The notes below the pieces were generated by a model. The model worked only from the letters and a program-made list of their open reading frames with translations. It made no database searches and was not told the DNA's origin. The position numbers were made by a program, and so were the translations under genes. Shown in pieces: positions 33,423 to 44,900 of a DNA stretch of 64,000 nt. Each line of letters opens with the position of its first letter. Position 1 is the first letter of the stretch. The stretch comes from Hermatobates lingyangjiaoensis (taxonomy: Eukaryota > Arthropoda > Insecta > Hemiptera > Hermatobatidae), in the NCBI GenBank assembly GCA_026182355.1, contig JAPFBL010000166.1:682001-746000 (forward strand), written 5' to 3'.

Positions 33423-33429
33423 TAAATTA

Positions 33430-34500
33430 TTAAGTAGACTAAGCGTGCTATGCGCTTTCAGAGCCACTATAAATGAATTGAAGGAATAATTACAAATTCT
33501 TCAAAACCAAAACGTCTGTAAGATTTCTTATTTTCTTTTTCCAAGTTTTAGTTATTTTAGACTTTAGCTATTTTCATTTCTTTTGATTTTATAAATTGTT
33601 TAATTGATTAAACGTTAAATAAATTGATTTTGTTTTATACAGTCGTTATTTTTATATTCAACTAATTATTTTTCAATTTATTATTCTAACTTGAAACATT
33701 TTTAACAAAAGAAATCAAAAGTCTTTTCAATATGCTTTAAAAGAATTATAATCTAGACGAGAGCTGAGAAATTATACTGAATTTGAATCAATAGAGATTT
33801 GATATAAAGGTACCAATTAAAATTAGTTCCTTATAAAATTTTGAGCTATACATTTTTTAAAACTTGAATTTATTAAAAAGTTAAATCGGAAATCAAAAAG
33901 TAGAGTCTATGGCTAATACATCAAAATTTCAAAATAACAAGTGGAATTACTTTAAAAAGATGAAAAAATGCATATACCAATCTTTTGCACCATACAATAG
34001 CTAACTTGTAATCAGGAAAAAAGAAAGGAAACAATTACTCTTGTGACAATTTCAAGTTTGTTGAAATCAATAAGAGATCATTATATTCTTTATTGTAACT
34101 TAATACCGTCATATTATTATCATAATTTTATTATTATAAAATAATAATTTAAATTATTTGATCGTTTTACTAAAAATATAGTCAATTGTTAGGTTGCGAT
34201 TTATTAATTTAATAACAATTTCATTTCATTTCTATAGAAGCTCTTATAGTTTTAAAAATTATTTCGTCAGAGCTATAAATTATACTATTAGTTCTGGAAA
34301 AAAGGAAAATATTTTTTTAGGTTTCTTTTTACAAATAACATCATTTATATGGTTGCAAAACAGAGAACTTCGAAATAATTGAACTTTTGATGTACGCCCT
34401 GATCTCAAACTGGAAGCCAAATAAATTGAAAAGCCGAAAAATGGGTATAACAAACAAGAAGGAACTCGAATCATAATTTGAATTGGTGTGTTTCGATATA
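33430..34500. other. AT-rich sequence, nothing recognised
   Basis: No motif, repeat or plausible coding segment identified. Confidence 0.4.
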
Positions 34501-34504
34501 ATAG

Positions 34505-34760
34505 GCTGGGTGTTTAATTAATTTCTCAGCCCTGATGTTGATGGAGAATCAAGACTCAGCACACATACCTTGTGGTTGGGGTCACTAGGCGGTCGACACT
34601 GGGCGGCTTTGGACACCTCTGGGGTCCCCCTCCTCTTCCCAGGGTCACCCATGTTTTTACACGTATGCTGAGTATTTCATCCAAGTCTAGATTTCTCCCA
34701 CCTTATTCCTCATTAGCCATTTCCTCTCATCGTCTCCTTTTCAAGGCCTTCCTCATTTCA
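34505..34760 (+). other. Unassigned GC-richer block
   Basis: Noticeably G/C-rich between ~34565 and 34655, with small inverted repeats such as GGAC…GTCC and GGGTcACCC and TTCTC…GAGAA. A 101-codon frame crosses it but has no family resemblance and runs on into AT-rich sequence. It could be another fragment of a structured repeat like that at 38.1-39.6 kb, but I found no clear alignment. Confidence 0.35.
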
Positions 34761-35335
34761 ATTTCTAGTGGTTTATTTTTGAAGTGTTCAACCATTATTA
34801 CAGCCGTTTCAAAAATTACTGACCATAAAAATATCTTAAATAAATGCAAACTTTTTTTTTTGTTTATGAATAATTAACAAGCAACTTAAGACTCAAAAAC
34901 TTAGAGTCAGAACATTCCTGTTAGAATAATTGACCTGGAAGTTAGGTGAGCCAGGGAGTTTTTAATAGTCTTACAACAGAGATAACAAAAAACGGCTTGA
35001 CGTCATGGACTCCTTCCTACTATATAATTGACACAATTAGTTCAATACTTAATAAAATCATGCAAGTTTTCCAAATATAGTAACAGTTTTTCTTCAATAC
35101 AATAAAAAATAGATGATACGGATGTAATTACCTACATTTAACAAATGTAGCTAATGTTTGTGATTTAACAAACAAACAAAAGTTGGTGAGGTCTGATGAA
35201 GGCAATTTTGAAAGCAACAAATAGATTACGATTATAGTTTTCTCTGAGAGATGAGGTGAATATATTTAAGAAGTTCTATGATGAAAAACATTGGATAATG
35301 TGATGAGCTCAGAATTATTGGACCAGCAATGATAC
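34761..35335. other. AT-rich sequence, nothing recognised
   Basis: No feature identified. Confidence 0.35.
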
Positions 35336-35340
35336 TAATC

Positions 35341-35670
35341 GAGAGCCAGATTAGCTCAGTGGTAAACGTACTCGCCTCTGAACTGATAGGACCGGAGTTC
35401 AATCCCCACCTGGCTCTCAATTTTTCCATGCGAGGGGTGAATAAATCTGTGCACGTCGTCCCTCGGAGGAGAAGGACGTTAAACCGTCGGTGCCGAGCCT
35501 ATACGATGTCAGGTACTCGTTAAAGATCCCAATTGTAAATACACTTGTGTTAGGCGAAATTTAGGACTCCCACTGTAGAATCAATCTTCGCTGTGTGGTA
35601 TCAAAAAGAGCCAATGCTCGGCCTACGTGTGTTCCCTTATAGGACTGCCACTGCAACCCAACCTAACTTA
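35341..35670 (+). mobile_element. tRNA-derived SINE, copy 2 (best preserved)
   Basis: The A-box TTAGCTCAGTGGTAAACG starts at ~35351 and the B-box GGAGTTCAATCC at ~35394. GAGAGCCAG at the start pairs with CTGGCTCTC at ~35410, an intact tRNA-like acceptor stem. The body follows with GAATAAATCTGTGC, GTCGTCCCTCGG, GACGTTAAACCGTCGG, GATGTCAGGTACTCGTTAAAGATCCC and TTAGGACTCCCACTGTAG. The tail is GTGTTCCCTTATAGGACTG then CCACTGCAACCCAACCTAAC. This copy shows the full domain order of the family and helps delimit the other copies. Confidence 0.85.
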
Positions 35671-35699
35671 ATATCATTAACCAATAGAATAACTAAAAA

Positions 35700-36185
35700 G
35701 AACAAAAAGATCTACAATACATTCTTTCACAGATTTCGACTAGTTTGTTTCTCCTTTTTTTGCAGGTCTGCATCTAATACCACTCCTAAGCACCCTTCCT
35801 AACACTACTCCTAATAAGTAGTTTTGAATCATCTGTGACTGTTCAACTGTTCAGCTTGGTCAGAACAGTGAAAAGTTCACTTGACTACTGGACTATATAT
35901 TTTATAAAAAAATTAATAAATACTAAAGTAAAATTTTTGGATACCTACTTCATAATTGTAAAATAAATTAGTTTTATATTATTTGTTGGTCACTGACAAT
36001 AAGTTTTTTTTTAATACAAAACGAATTCTGAATACACTATATAAGTTTTAATTGATTCATGCATAATTTTTCTTCATTTTCTGATCTGCAATGTTCAGCT
36101 TAAAATTATCCCCGGAAAAAGCACTATTTTCTTAAGTCAACCTCAATATATTTATACAATCGACACTTATATCTGTCTCTAGTAA
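35700..36185. other. AT-rich sequence, nothing recognised
   Basis: No motif identified. If the helicase relic that follows is a Helitron, its 3' end would be expected in this stretch, but I could not pick a terminal hairpin with a CTRR end. Confidence 0.35.
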
Positions 36186-36189
36186 TTCT

Positions 36190-37240
36190 AAAGAATATTT
36201 CATAGGGCATTAGAGTCCCTTTAACCAGATAAATGACTTGATGGGTGTCATGAGGATGTGCAGAACTCGCCCAGTTTGCAACACTGCTAGTTTTGTAAAT
36301 ATGAAAGTCTAAGCAGTCCTCTTTATAATGTTTTAACTTGCAGGTTTGTTTAATTTCACAGGTTTAAAAAATACAGTTTATACAATAGAATCATTGGGTT
36401 AACAACTTCTATTTGACCTTTCAACTTTGAGGGATCATTGACGTCATAATCTCTCGCATTTAATTTACATAATCGTATAACTGAATTCATTGATTTGTAA
36501 GTATTTTCATTTGTAAGTAGTTGCTTCAACATTTCTTCTTTTATTTGATTAAACGAATTACTTCAAGCTGACATAGCTTTCTGCCTTTTGATTACTGTTT
36601 CACAAATTGTATCCATTATTATAACTATTTCAGGTTGTAGTTTTGTAAATTAATTAATCAAGAGTTTTTTCAAATTTTTCGATTTTAATACGTAATATTC
36701 TTTGACATTTTTCCAATGCCAAGTAGTCATAACTGGCTTATAACCCTGAGTCACCACCAACTAAATGAGATTCATAGTTGTTTTTAAATTTACTGATTCA
36801 AAGGGATTCTTAAGAATAGACGATACCAATCAGTCTTTGATAATGTCTGTGTTCTTGCTTTTATGGAATCAAAGGCAGGATTTAGCGAAAGTCAGTGGAA
36901 AAGACATAGGTGATGATTTCTGGAGCTATGTGCACTGCCTCATAACCGATCGATGTCCCATAATGTCCATTATATTAGTCAATTCTAAACAAAACAAAAA
37001 CTGTATTGTGTTGAATTGAATCATATTTTGCTAATTTGAATTCAGAATGTAATGTTTTTTCAGCAGTGAGAAGTGCAGTAGCAATTTCATTGGAAGCACG
37101 GCTATTCTAGTTTACATATTGATCTGACTTTTGCAAGTATTACGTTTATTAAAGAGGTTTTTTCCGTTCCACCTGTTACATCAATGAATAACGGTCTTCC
37201 TTTATTGTTTTCACGCTTCCAATTATAACACCATAACCGT
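36190..37240 (-). pseudogene. Helitron/PIF1-type helicase relic
   Basis: On the minus strand, in several frames, the motifs of a PIF1-family helicase follow in order. They are GRPLFIDVTGGTEKTSLINV (Walker A), then LAKVRS, then ASNEIATALLTAEKT-LHSEFKL. Further on are YEAVH, FSTDFR-ILPLIP (the G-G-D-F-R-Q-I/L-P-V-I-P motif of Helitron helicases), NNYESHL, and near 36390 VNPMILL, which resembles the late G-x-P-(V/I)-M-L-L motif. Helitrons are rolling-circle DNA transposons whose Rep/helicase protein unwinds donor DNA. Stops and frameshifts run through the whole stretch. In Walker A the glycine before lysine is glutamate (GGTEKT). The Rep nuclease domain was not found, so a host PIF1 pseudogene cannot be fully excluded, but ASxxIA…LL…T-x-H followed by DFRxILP is more Helitron-like. 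Confidence 0.65.
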
Positions 37241-37439
37241 GGTGTTAGCCTGTGATCAAATTTATCAAAGTATTAAAATTAAAATTATTGAGTTTTTAAA
37301 TGATCATTATTGCCTTATTTGTGCTCAAAATGAATCAATTAATACACCATCTAGACTTTCTTCATATTTTCCTAATTTATGGTCTGTTCAAATTACTCAA
37401 TATTGTTTGGAATATTTCCAATAACAAGTAGCAATAACT

Positions 37440-38120
37440 GAACAATCGATAAACGTATGCAAAACAAACAATAGTAATACTTTCAACTCCAATACTTTTA
37501 ATTTGTAGAACGCTGTCATTCATAATAACATCTGGAAAAGATATAAATATGTACTTGGTGTTCTATTTATAAAATATACTTTATAAAGTATGTCTTCACA
37601 CAACACATTCCTACAACATTAAAAATGCTGATGGTGGTAAAAAAGTAATACAATGTTCAGAAATTATTTTCTCAACCGAGAAAGTGTTTCAAAATGTGCA
37701 GCTATCACGGTATTCAATGTGACCAAGTATTTCCCAAGCTGATTCTTATGGTAGTATACCTGTTTAACTCAAGTTTTCAAAATTGGTTGAGCCAAAAACA
37801 TTTATTGGAGCAGTACTCTTAATTTTTACTAGTAAAGTAGGCACATATTGAATGTATTTACTTTTAACATAGTACATTTTTTAAATTATGAAGAATTTAT
37901 TCTCTATTATACACTTTTAGAGACTGAATTGTGAGAAATCCTATCTTATCCACTGGCTAGGTTTTTTAAGGAAGCAACTGTCCAAATTTCATTTTCTGAC
38001 ATGAGTTAAGATTCTTCCTTCATTGTGTGTCGATCGTTAAGACCCTCTTACTTTAAGTAGTTTTGAATGCAAGTGAGCTTCATTCTTAAAAAACTCATCA
38101 ATTCATTGATAATAGTTTTT
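37440..38120. other. AT-rich sequence, nothing recognised
   Basis: No feature identified before the abrupt rise in G+C near 38125. Confidence 0.35.
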
Positions 38121-38129
38121 TTTTCGTCG

Positions 38130-38228
38130 TAGGATGTGGAAAAATCTGTTCATCAGATCCCTTAGCAAGACGTCTTGCTTAGGGTATGTAGGTTTGGGGG
38201 TCCCGACCTACTAAAAAACCACATCCTA
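38130..38228. ncRNA. Predicted four-way-junction fold at the left edge of the element
   Basis: The outer stem TAGGATGTGG (38130-38139) is a perfect 10-bp match to CCACATCCTA (38219-38228). It encloses three hairpins in succession: ATCTG/CAGAT (38144-38158, loop TTCAT), GCAAG/CTTGC (38165-38178, loop ACGT) and GTAGGT/ACCTAC with an inner GGG/CCC (38188-38211). The layout is cloverleaf-like, but there are no Pol III boxes and no tRNA loop sequences. It is a structure prediction from complementarity alone, and no second copy is available to test it. Confidence 0.5.
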
Positions 38229-38856
38229 TTTCCTGGCAATACCCGACACGGAAACCGTTTGCACATTACTTCATGCCGGTGCCTCAGTCCTCCTGAATAG
38301 GATTCACCTTCTTGTCCCCATTCTTTCACCTATGAATTATCATTGCCCTTGCCTCACACCACTTTCGTTCTTCTTATGACGGAGAACCGCCTCTACAAAG
38401 AATATAATAGTAAATATATAGATTAGGACTTAATCGCAGAATCGACCATGAGTCATATCTATCAGTTAGATATTGAATGGCCAACCCCCCACGTGGGTCT
38501 ACAGTTTAAGGTCTACCACAGGATCCTTGAGGATTCGGTCGACCCCCTCCGAAGAGGGAAAGTTCCCGTTGCCCCGGGATCAGGGGTTGCTACTTGAACT
38601 CTTTTGGGCCCCGTTTTGGATGCTCTGGGCTAAGATGTTATTGTAAGGGGATATACCCTTGTTGGCTAAACGCCACCGTGACGTAAGGACAAAGAGGAGC
38701 GAGATCTTGTCTCGCTCGCTTGAATAATTAGTGCAAGTACGAGAAAGGGTTACCATTCACACCCATCCCGAGTTCCTTCAGAGCCATCAGAAACAACTAC
38801 CAGTATTCCAGCCCACACTTAGCTGAGATGGTGGTCCGTACCTACTGGTAAAGGCT

Positions 38857-39080
38857 GGGGGCTAGCTCCCCCTGGATGCTATGCAGGCATCCGCCCGAGG
38901 AGAGACTGCTCCTCACGCAGCGACCCGAAGGTCTACCCAAACCTTGGGTGGGAACCACAGCCACTACGAGTCCTACCTCAATTGGTGGGCTGGAGAAGCA
39001 AAGCTTCCTCCAGGGGCTTCCCTCCACCCGTAGTACCGACTTATTTTAAGAGTTTCGGGTCAAACTCCGGACCGAGGTCC
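38857..39080. ncRNA. Run of hairpins conserved in the diverged copy
   Basis: Successive stems are GGGGG/CCCCC (38857-38872), GGATGC/GCATCC (38874-38892), GAGGAG/CTCCTC (38897-38914), GACC/GGTC with a CGAA loop (38922-38933), ACCCAA/TTGGGT (38935-38949), TGGAGAAGC with GCTTC-CTCCA (38991-39012) and GGAC/GTCC (39069-39080). The first five have counterparts in the same order at 4632-4726, with several paired positions changed on both sides. Loop lengths are 7 and 6 nt in the second and third hairpins of both copies. Confidence 0.6.
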
Positions 39081-39505
39081 TACTGAACCTGCTCAGCACA
39101 GGTAGGGTCAGTGGCCCTTGTTTGCCCCCGGAAAAGACGTATATAAGCCAGTGCAGTTATTGAGTAAGCTGCACGGCCCGGGTGTGGCACTATTGTTGCC
39201 CTGGGTCACCGACCTCGTGGAATTGGACACCCAGCCTATTGTGCAGACTGCGTGTCCCCACTGCGGGCTCTAGACGGTTGAGTGTAGGTTTGGAAGACCC
39301 ACCACCGAGATGGTGCTGTACAAGGCTACCACTTTAACACTCTTTAAGAAAACCTTTTAGACTCTCCTCAAGAGAAGAGAGGCTACCACCCCGTACCGCC
39401 CAACGGGTGCCAAGCTGTGCCGAAGCACGTTAAGAATTCCCTCTGACGCATCAGGTAATAGGCTACTTGACCGCGCTTGGAGCAGCCTGCCCTGTACTGT
39501 TGGCT

Positions 39506-39565
39506 TGGATGTACAGTCTCCAATTACCACCTCTGCGACGGGGACGCCAGTACTAGGTACATCCA
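39506..39565. repeat. Long imperfect stem near the right edge of the element
   Basis: TGGATGTAC (39506-39514) pairs perfectly with GTACATCCA (39557-39565). Inside, GTCTCC (39516-39521) pairs with GGGGAC (39540-39545) with one G-T pair. Together they make a nested stem closing the right end of the GC-rich block. Confidence 0.5.
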
Positions 39566-40099
39566 CTCCTCAGAGTAGTTAGAGGCTCAGTTAGATATTT
39601 AGAATTAAACAAATATATAACTTAAAAAGTATTAACAATATTTCATTATTATTTTCTTAACATCCGTAGCAATTTACTTACAGGCCATTAATAATAAACA
39701 TTAATAAATTATTAATAAACAGTGTTATATGCATTTGTCCAAGAAGAAAAATTTCTATGCTGATAGAAGTCTATATGGCTACTCAAAAACTAGAACTATT
39801 GGAATTTAAGTCATAACCACCTGGACAAGTTTTATAAAAATGATAAAAAAAATTATTCTTACTTTAATTTGGGTCAGACATTGGAACTCAAATTTCCACT
39901 AAATACACTTTTTGAGATCCCCAAGGCACAATAAAATAACTTTCATAAATATCAGGCTCTTTGTCTCTGTATCTGTGTGAAAGTAAACAATTTTTATTTC
40001 ACCCCAAGAAAGAAAAACAAAAGACACGATCATAATTAGGCTTTTAAGTTTTGAAGATCAGGGATATGAACATTCATCTGAAAGGAAAAAAATATTTGT

Positions 40100-40146
40100 T
40101 TTTGTTTTCCCTCATGGGACGACCACTGCAACATAACCTAACATGT
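40100..40146 (+). mobile_element. SINE 3' tail fragment
   Basis: TTTTCCCTCATGGGACGAC and CCACTGCAACATAACCTAAC match the 3' end of the SINE copy at 35341-35670. The tRNA-like head is missing, so this is a truncated or decayed copy. Confidence 0.5.
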
Positions 40147-43100
40147 TATTACGAAAAAACTTACTTGGCAATAATACCTTAACGGACTAAATACAATAAG
40201 AATGTCATATACTGTATCAGTGACAGATGAAAAAGAAGCGTAAACAACTGTTAAACACCAATTTTGAATACTACTGTCAAAATGTTTTACTTACAAACTA
40301 TCAAATTGTTTAGGATGAAATATTTTTTCACCTCGAAAGCAACAGAATTTGTTAGGGATAAGTTTTTCAAATAGAATTCAAAATGCTGGCTTTAATTCTA
40401 ATTTCTAACCTCTTATTAGATTATTTGATCTTTTAGAATCATAAATTTTGCTATCAAATATTACTATCTGTATGTTTGGATTACATTTTTTAATTAACTT
40501 TATTAATTAAAAGAGAATTAAAATTTGTTGTTAATATCTAAATAAATTACAATTTTTTCGCTTCTTAGTGTCAGGTACACTATTTTCTTAGCAATAAATT
40601 GTTTTATGTATAAAAACACACTGCAATAGGGAGAGTACATTTAGAATATTATTTATTCTAAATGATATTTCTAAATGTCATAGAATTTAGAAATTATGAA
40701 TTACAATGGGATATACATCAAAGACTCTTATCTTAATATACAGCGACGGACGGTCCTTAAATCTACAGATTAAAGAACGCTTTTTGCAAAATTAATAAAA
40801 ACTGCATGGAATAGGCTTATTTTAAATACTGTTCTTTCACTTAAAAATGTTTGTTGAGCTTAATTTAAGGTTCCTAAATAATTTAGTTTTAATGCTTCTC
40901 TTGGATATTTAAATCAAATATTTATCTAATAAAATGCTCATTTTATTCCAACTTATGAATTAATTAAGTTGGAAAAATAAAAATTATAAATTATTTAAAG
41001 AATCGAGGATGAGATTTAAAATACTTCAATTTTATTGAATTATAGATGTTTGGTTTTTTTTCTCATTCTATGACCAGGCTCAGATAAAGACAATTATATT
41101 TACTCAATTTTACAAATACTAAGTGCTTCGTTCTTCTCGACATAGGCTGGCCATTCTTTATGTATTTTGTAATAGATATGTATGTAGGTAAAGCATTAGA
41201 TTAAGGTGATTTTTAAGAATTATTTAATGCTGGACCAAACATGAATAAACAAAAATATTGTAAATATACATTGAAATACATACTCTTTCGTCCAAAAACT
41301 ACCATCAATAGTATTGTAAAACATTGGATCTTAGCAAATTTTCACGTTCATATTAACTAAGGGTGCTCGATATTAACTAGCAGTCGATTACCAGGTATTA
41401 TTGTAGATAGCATGGCTTTAAAAAATTAATATCAACGTATAACATCCCATCACTGATTGGTATATGGGGCGGCCAATCGAATAACTTTTGTATTTTGTCA
41501 ATGCTTACGTCACTGAAACAGTGGCTCTATGGTCAGTAAAGCTAATAAATTGCTCATTAAGTTGCCTCATACTGTTTACTTTCATTTTTTTTCTTTTTTA
41601 ATTTAGAAAGTCTATAAAAAATAGTTTGGGTACCTGATTGGGTAAGAAGAGAAAAACGTATAACTTTCACATAAAAGGGAAGAGATTTTACGATGAAATA
41701 TTGCATACATCATCATATGGTTTACACATATGTAAACAATTGTTGATTCTTCAGGACACAAGTTGAATACACATCATAAACACATACATGAAATTAATAA
41801 TTGTAGAACCGTATTTTCAAAGTTCAGCATAAATTTAATAATTAATTCTTCGAATGAATGTTAATAACTGTGTCTGCAATTTATGAATCAAAGTTCAAAG
41901 GGAATGATGACTCAGACTTCCCATATTTGATTAAGAACTCATATATAATGTTATACGTTTATAGTATTGAGTTCGTGAAGTTATTACCACTAGTAAAACA
42001 TAATTTACACCCTTTCTATATTTTCTAGCAAATTAAATATATAAGCAATAATAGTATCAGCTTAGAAGCTAAAATGATAATAAAATGTGTTGAGCTCATT
42101 GACTATATGTTTACCTATTGTAATTCAGTATTTTTTAACATGTAAGATGTTTTTAACAAGACTTATGTATTCTGAACTTGATTTTAACAAAATATATGTA
42201 TTTAAGGAAGAAAACCTTACTTATGAACCCATACAGATAGACTTCCTGTCTAGAATTAAACTACACATGTGTTATCACTCACTTTGGTTACTAAACGATC
42301 AAATGATGTATCGGCCATCAGCAGAATATAAGTAAAATAAATCAGAGTTTTCTCAGTCTACCAGACTGAAATCAAACTCTTGATACCAGCGCTTCAACTT
42401 TATTTAATTTTTATTCAATTCTATTTATTCAATATTATTTAAAAACCTTTTAATAGGCCCAAAAAGTAGAAGTAATGGAGAAATATACATGTTGCAGATA
42501 ATTACATCATGTTTAATTAAATAAGATAAGTAAATTGCAAACAAAAAAACCAACTTAGAGAATTAATAATATTTGAAAATGTAACTATATAGATCGTAAA
42601 TTACGGGAGTATTACAGATATTACTGTATATGTATTAAAAGTTATTTATAATTGCAGGATATTGCCAAAAAAATAAGTAAGAAATAAGCTAGTATTTCTG
42701 TTCATAAAAATCATGAATTAGTATGTTATTAAAGTTATGCTACTTATGTTGCTTTAATAAATACTTTAATATGCTGTATGATATTATACTAAAAACTTTG
42801 AATTCTTTTACTGATTTAAATGGAGGATTCTGTTCTCCCTCAATGAGAAATATATCCTTACATGTAACAAATATTAGGATGATAAAAAGACGAGTTAAGC
42901 AAAACTTGAATGATAAATTGCCTTCATTGCATTTTCTGTTGCATATTTTAGACAGAGGGTGTTTCCAATGGAATGTGCAAAGCTTCTCGTTATTAATTTA
43001 ATTAATGTTGAGGATATTGAATTTCAACTACATAAATAAATGAATTTTAAAAAAATATATACATTTATTTAACAATTAAAAATTTTAGAACTCTATTTGT

Positions 43101-44868
43101 TATGGAAATGTATGAGATTTTATCTTTTCTTTTATATATAAATATATATTTAAGTGTCTTGCCAATTACCAATTTCAAAAATTATTTCAATTAAAAACTT
43201 ATTTTAACTCTCTGGATATGAAAATTGATAAATGAATAACCTGTAATCTAACCACAAGTCTGAAATAACTTATTAGGTGATAAAAGATGTTGTGTAAACT
43301 TCTGATGATCAAACTTGATTTGATGAAGCGAAGAACTAATGTATAACTTTATTACCGAAATATATTGGACTAACATGTTTGAAACTAGGGATGAGTAGTC
43401 CAGAACAATAAGAATAATACCACGTGATTCATAATCATAGGAACAATATTTCAATTTCCTTCTACGTTTCCAAAAATAACATTCATATAATTATTATTAA
43501 AAAATAAAATAAACTGTCTTACCTCGTACAGTGCTGTTGGAGTTATCTGACCGATTTTAGGCGTTAACCATCTTCGAAAGAAACTGATCCAAGGATTTGT
43601 GTAAGGGTTTGTATAACCTACTATTTTATAATCTACTATTTAAGTAGATAAAAAAAACTTTTATCTATTTAACATTTTTTGTCTGATTTTTTTCCCCTAT
43701 TTTCGTTGTTGCCAACTCTCAAGTTGACGTTTCGTTTTTCTTAAAGGTTTAAATAAAATATCAGTTTTATGATTCATCTGCTCGTTCATTAAATTACCCA
43801 ACTTTTTGTTTTATATATCTCTGATTCTTCTGTTATATTAAGTCTAAGTCTTATCCAGTATTATATTAGACTAGTTATCCACTGAGTTTTCTAGACTGTC
43901 AGTTTCATGTTCATAATCTATTATGTGGTTTGCGTAATTAGAATTGTTTATATTATTTAGATAAACTTTAATAGGTTCTTTAAACTTTAGTATTAGGGTA
44001 ACATAACAGTATGTATGTATTTATTTAAATATTCCTTTTAATATTCATATAATTGAAATAGTCCTTTTGTTCTAATTCTTCTTCATTACTCTATATCCAC
44101 CACTCTGTGCACATATAACTAGCAACTATCATCCTACTAACCCTGCTGAGGAGTGACACATCTTGTCTTAGATATTTACTGAGTAATTACCATAACTGAT
44201 ACTTAATTTATAAATAACTTAATAAATTAAGTTATCAATAAATTAAAATGTATTTGATTAGTAATAACATAGTTTACATGGAGTACTATCTAGTAATTTA
44301 CAGTTTATACTCGTATGCTCCTATTTATTTTATTATATCACTCATCTCTATTACATGTTACCGCTGTATGGTTAGTAGTAAAATAAACATGTTTATTTCA
44401 GTTTTGTTAACTACATTGAAACATATGTGTGACTCCATTCTTTACATGTGAAACATATATTTTACATTAATTTAAAGTAATGTTATACAGGAATGATTCG
44501 TAAATTCTTTAGAGGGTAATATTTTAGAAAATAAAATTCTGGTTCTATCTACGGAAACATTTTTTGAAATAAGGTCGTGAATCGATGTCTCCGGTAGAGT
44601 TATGAATCGGCTGTCTTACCCATCATTCTTTAAGACTTAACTCGACATGTTGTGCAATTTCTTTACAGCCAATTCTTTTACATGTAATCGATAAAATATT
44701 TAAGAATGTATCCAATATACACGTTTAAGAAATATGGTAGTTTACTTGAAATTGAACTCTGAAATTATACAATAGAATGTCAAATCACGTCCTCATAAAA
44801 ATTTATTTTAACCTAATGGGTAACTTTAATATTTATAATTCATATATTATAATTAATTATAATAGTAA

Positions 44869-44870
<2 letters not shown>

Positions 44871-44899
<29 letters not shown>

Positions 44900-44900
44900 C
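44871..44900. repeat. (ATT)n microsatellite
   Basis: About ten ATT units, followed by ATCATTCTGGGAGCCC. Confidence 0.9.

Larger units (their letters stand above)
38125..39590 (+). repeat. GC-rich structured non-coding element, copy 2
   Basis: A ~1.46 kb block contrasts sharply in composition with the AT-rich flanks, apart from a short AT-rich interruption near 38400-38440. No frame encodes a recognisable protein and the longest frames are about 60-70 codons. It is packed with hairpins: a four-way junction at 38130-38228, a run at 38857-39080, and a terminal stem at 39506-39565. Part of it (38805-39130) has a diverged relative at 4553-4890, so it is an interspersed repeat and not a host gene. 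Candidates are the structured 5' region or long terminal repeat of a retroelement, or a non-autonomous element expressing a folded RNA. I cannot name the family. Strand is given as that of copy 1; the transcribed strand is unknown. Confidence 0.6.

Noticed and set aside
33500..33530. Family B PLE arm (AAAACCAAAACGTCTG)
   Set aside because: The match is only ~16 bp and the flanking blocks of the family are absent.
34572..34877. 101-codon open frame in a GC-richer block
   Set aside because: The openness comes from local GC content, the second half is low-complexity AT-rich sequence, and no family resemblance was found.
36765..37019. 84-codon plus-strand frame
   Set aside because: It is antisense to the Helitron-like helicase relic, whose motifs lie on the minus strand.
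42723..43001. 92-codon open frame
   Set aside because: No recognised domain, no neighbouring exon-like segments, and no support beyond length.
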